From assembly GCA_934869045.1 (NCBI GenBank), contig CAKXAF010000136.1, forward strand, positions 1 through 7,132: a stretch of DNA of 7,132 bases, in the 5' to 3' direction. This document shows positions 5,238 through 7,132 of the stretch, in pieces (the first letter of the stretch is position 1; each line of letters begins with the position of its first letter). The DNA is from an uncultured Nitrososphaerota archaeon. Lineage in GTDB: Bacteria > Bacillota > Clostridia > Oscillospirales > Ruminococcaceae. The notes beneath the pieces are model-generated. The model saw nothing but the letters and a program-made list of their open reading frames with translations, made no database searches and was not told where the DNA came from. The position numbers were made by a program, and so were the translations under genes.

Positions 5238-7024
5238 ACGGATGCTCCCCTTTCTGCGCGGGATTTGCGCGCGTCGGCCAGCGCCCGGATCAGTTTGGCG
5301 CGGCACGCTTCATAATCCTCCGGTGAAAAGCTGTACTGGCTTTCATCGGCTTGGTAAAAATTCCAGCGGGTGATATCCGGCTGGCGGAAAAGGGGCTTCA
5401 GGGCTTCATCGACGGTTTCCTCCCCGTTTTCGCATTCCTGCTTCACCATCTGCATCAGCTCAAAGTCCCCGATCCCACGCTTCAGGGCAAAATACCGCAG
5501 GGAGTAAACTGTGCGGCCGCCCAGGCCCGGATATACCAGAAAAGCGTCTCCCACCGGCCATTCCATGGCGGTTCCGTCCTTCATGGGATCCGCCGGCCAG
5601 CAGGTGTAGGCCCAGCGGAGGAAGCCGTCCATTTTGAGCCATTCCGCCAGAGGACCGTGGAGCCGCCCTTCCAGAAGCGGGGAACGGAGGAAGAGATTGG
5701 GAGTCAGGGGCCAACAGCAGTTGCTCCATAGCACCGTTCCCGTGCAGCGGGCGGCGGCCCGGCGGGTCAGGCCGGATTCTTCGGCCTCACTGTCAGCGAT
5801 TTCGTTGATAGCGGGGGTGTAGCTGTTGAATTTCAGCTCCGGCCGCTTGTCGATAAGGGAGGGGCTGATGTCCAACTGGGTTTTGAAGTCCGGATCTGCC
5901 TCGCGAAGGGCTGCCAAGGCCTGATTGTAGGCGTCCATATCCGGCGGCTCGTCGGCGGAGACCAAGCAGTGCTCCAGCCAGCCTTCTTCCCGGAGCCAGG
6001 TGAAAAGCGCCGCGATGTAAGCCTTGATGTCCGCGGCCTTCCGCATAAATTTGCCGCAGCCGTCCGCCTCATCAATATAGCGCAGACGGATGGCGTCGGG
6101 ATAATCCTCGGTGATGTTTTCAAAGACGACCGCCGTGCCGAAGGCTGGATTGGAGACCCAGTTGCGGATCAGCCCAAAAAGGTAGATCTCCCGGGTCATA
6201 TCGTACCGGCGGCAAAGCTCCAGATAGCGCCGGAGAACAGAATAATCATAGTGGAAGCTCCCATTCGTATCCCGGGTGATGCGGACCATGTTGTACTCAA
6301 AGAGATCGGAGGGCGGATCCTGCTTCCAATTGCAGAACTGCCCCGCCCAGGGGATATCCCCTACTGTAACGGTGGCCGCAACGTTTCCCAGCTCGCTGAG
6401 GGTGCGGGTATACTCCTCCAGCAGCCAGAAATGCTCATCGGAAAACAGCGGCGCGCCGTGGTGGCGGGCAATGTTGGCGGGATGCTGCCAGATTACCAGG
6501 TGGAACTTCCGCTCTGGGCCGGCAGGCAGGGTTACATCAGCTACCTCTACCTCAAAGGGCAGGACCTCCGCCAGCTGTTCATCCTCGAACATGGTGTGGG
6601 TGTACAGCCGCACTTCTCCGGCATAGAGCCCCGGCGCGGTCCCGGCGGGAACATCAATGCGCAGAAACAGCTGCACCGGCAGCCAGGGAGCGACGATTTC
6701 GCTGCCATAGTCCAGCAGCGCGTCGGCCTTATAGACCTTGTCGTCGTCGAGATGCATCTGGGCCCGGTAAATAGTTGCACCAGGAAGCCCCGGGCAGACT
6801 GCTTCCGCGCGGATCACCGGAAACCTTCCGCAGGGTGAAAAATCCGCTCGATTCTCCAGAAGGATCACCGAGCGTTTATCTGGTCGGATCACCAGCGAGG
6901 CCGCCGCCCAGTCGTTTTGGCAGCAGCGCATTTCAATATGCTTCCGGTCAAAGGATATCTCCTCTCCCCGGGTCAGGCGGAAGCTTTCATGCTGCCATCC
7001 GCACAGAAAGAGCGTTTCGTTCAT
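5234..7024 (-). CDS. DUF4091 domain protein, GH123-like, apparently cytoplasmic
   Basis: The 596-residue product resembles the DUF4091 group, related to family GH123 beta-N-acetylgalactosaminidases. A beta-rich N-terminal part (about 1-165) contains PWLPVQLFLRIDVPAGTAPGLYAGEVRL (113-140), the jelly-roll motif typical of these proteins. A probable (beta/alpha)8 domain follows (about 170-440) and holds LVSADEPPDMDAY (354-366); Asp358-Glu359 corresponds in motif to the Asp-Glu pair used by GH123 enzymes for substrate-assisted catalysis. The C-terminal DUF4091 signature is WPVGDAFLVYPG (489-500) followed by SLRYFALKRGIGDFELM (508-524). No signal peptide is visible, unlike many secreted glycosidases. 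The ATG at 7024 is preferred over the one at 7030 because AAAGGAG is seven bases from the former and almost touches the latter. It overlaps its upstream neighbour and deoC by ATGA junctions. The substrate is unknown; a glycosidase role is inferred. Confidence 0.88.
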   Translation of the reverse strand: MNETLFLCGWQHESFRLTRGEEISFDRKHIEMRCCQNDWAAASLVIRPDKRSVILLENRADFSPCGRFPVIRAEAVCPGLPGATIYRAQMHLDDDKVYKADALLDYGSEIVAPWLPVQLFLRIDVPAGTAPGLYAGEVRLYTHTMFEDEQLAEVLPFEVEVADVTLPAGPERKFHLVIWQHPANIARHHGAPLFSDEHFWLLEEYTRTLSELGNVAATVTVGDIPWAGQFCNWKQDPPSDLFEYNMVRITRDTNGSFHYDYSVLRRYLELCRRYDMTREIYLFGLIRNWVSNPAFGTAVVFENITEDYPDAIRLRYIDEADGCGKFMRKAADIKAYIAALFTWLREEGWLEHCLVSADEPPDMDAYNQALAALREADPDFKTQLDISPSLIDKRPELKFNSYTPAINEIADSEAEESGLTRRAAARCTGTVLWSNCCWPLTPNLFLRSPLLEGRLHGPLAEWLKMDGFLRWAYTCWPADPMKDGTAMEWPVGDAFLVYPGLGGRTVYSLRYFALKRGIGDFELMQMVKQECENGEETVDEALKPLFRQPDITRWNFYQADESQYSFSPEDYEACRAKLIRALADARKSRAERGASV

Positions 7025-7131
7025 AAGCATTCTCCTTTGTCTTCCTTTTTCCAGCGGAAGAGATTTTGCTTCTGCTTTGCGCGAAAGCTTTCGGCGATCT
7101 CCTCCGGCGTCACGTTAAGGCAGAGCAGGGT
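7021..7131 (-). CDS. 3' end of an unidentified upstream operon gene
   Basis: A frame open from the right edge encodes 36 residues, TLLCLNVTPEEIAESF and then a Lys/Arg-rich helix-like tail ending in KGECL, before a TGA that overlaps the DUF4091 start codon as ATGA. The overlap and the amphipathic, codon-like sequence support a real gene end. The piece (an LNVTPEEI turn, then a charged helix with Asn23 and Arg26) loosely recalls the C-terminus of all-alpha dimeric dUTPase/MazG-like proteins, but 36 residues are too few for an assignment. It is soluble in character, with no membrane segment. Its main value is showing that the operon begins further right. Confidence 0.6.
   Translation of the reverse strand, partial: TLLCLNVTPEEIAESFRAKQKQNLFRWKKEDKGECL
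7031..7038 (-). promoter_or_regulatory. Ribosome binding site that fixes the DUF4091 gene start
   Basis: AAAGGAGA on the minus strand places its GGAG core seven bases before the ATG at 7024 and one base before the ATG at 7030. Only the first spacing is suitable for initiation, so the protein should begin MNETLF rather than MLMNETLF. Confidence 0.8.
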
Positions 7132-7132
7132 G

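Noticed and set aside
5969..6838. Plus-strand open frame of 289 codons
   Set aside because: Antisense to the DUF4091 gene, no good ribosome binding site context and no recognisable domain.

Overview
The window reads as an ordinary bacterial chromosome segment, and every gene I can support lies on the minus strand, so transcription runs from high to low coordinates. The strong purine-rich ribosome binding sites, the ATGA stop/start overlaps, the moderately high GC with GC-rich third positions, and the protein families (a YczE-type membrane protein, a Clostridia-like MATE pump, a monomeric deoB-type phosphopentomutase) suggest a Gram-positive anaerobe of the Clostridia, for example a gut Lachnospiraceae or Oscillospiraceae member. 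That placement is inferred from family resemblance, not from a marker gene.

Region 1 (about 7131 down to 1997) is a tightly packed operon. In transcription order it holds the 3' end of an unidentified gene, a 596-residue DUF4091/GH123-like protein, deoxyribose-phosphate aldolase (deoC), uridine phosphorylase (udp), a YczE-type integral membrane protein, and phosphopentomutase (deoB). Every junction overlaps (4, 4, 7, about 11 and 32 bases). This implies one transcript with translational coupling. A probable intrinsic terminator (1944-1987) closes it. The operon's promoter and first genes lie beyond the right edge.

The three enzymes form a connected route. Udp splits uridine or a related nucleoside with phosphate into base and pentose-1-phosphate. 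DeoB isomerises pentose-1-phosphate to pentose-5-phosphate. DeoC cleaves deoxyribose-5-phosphate to acetaldehyde and glyceraldehyde-3-phosphate. The unexplained members are the glycosidase-like DUF4091 protein, which has no visible signal peptide, and the membrane protein; both are candidates for extra steps (glycoside cleavage, uptake or export).

Region 2 (1924 down to the left edge) is a second, separate unit. It has a near-consensus sigma-A promoter overlapped by two copies of a 16-bp imperfect palindrome spaced exactly 32 bp, then a MarR-family repressor, then a MATE-family multidrug efflux pump cut by the left edge. This is a classic self-regulated efflux cassette.

I see no RNA genes, insertion sequences, CRISPR arrays or phage genes. 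The most unusual point is the coupling of a DUF4091/GH123-like protein to a deoxyribonucleoside catabolic operon.
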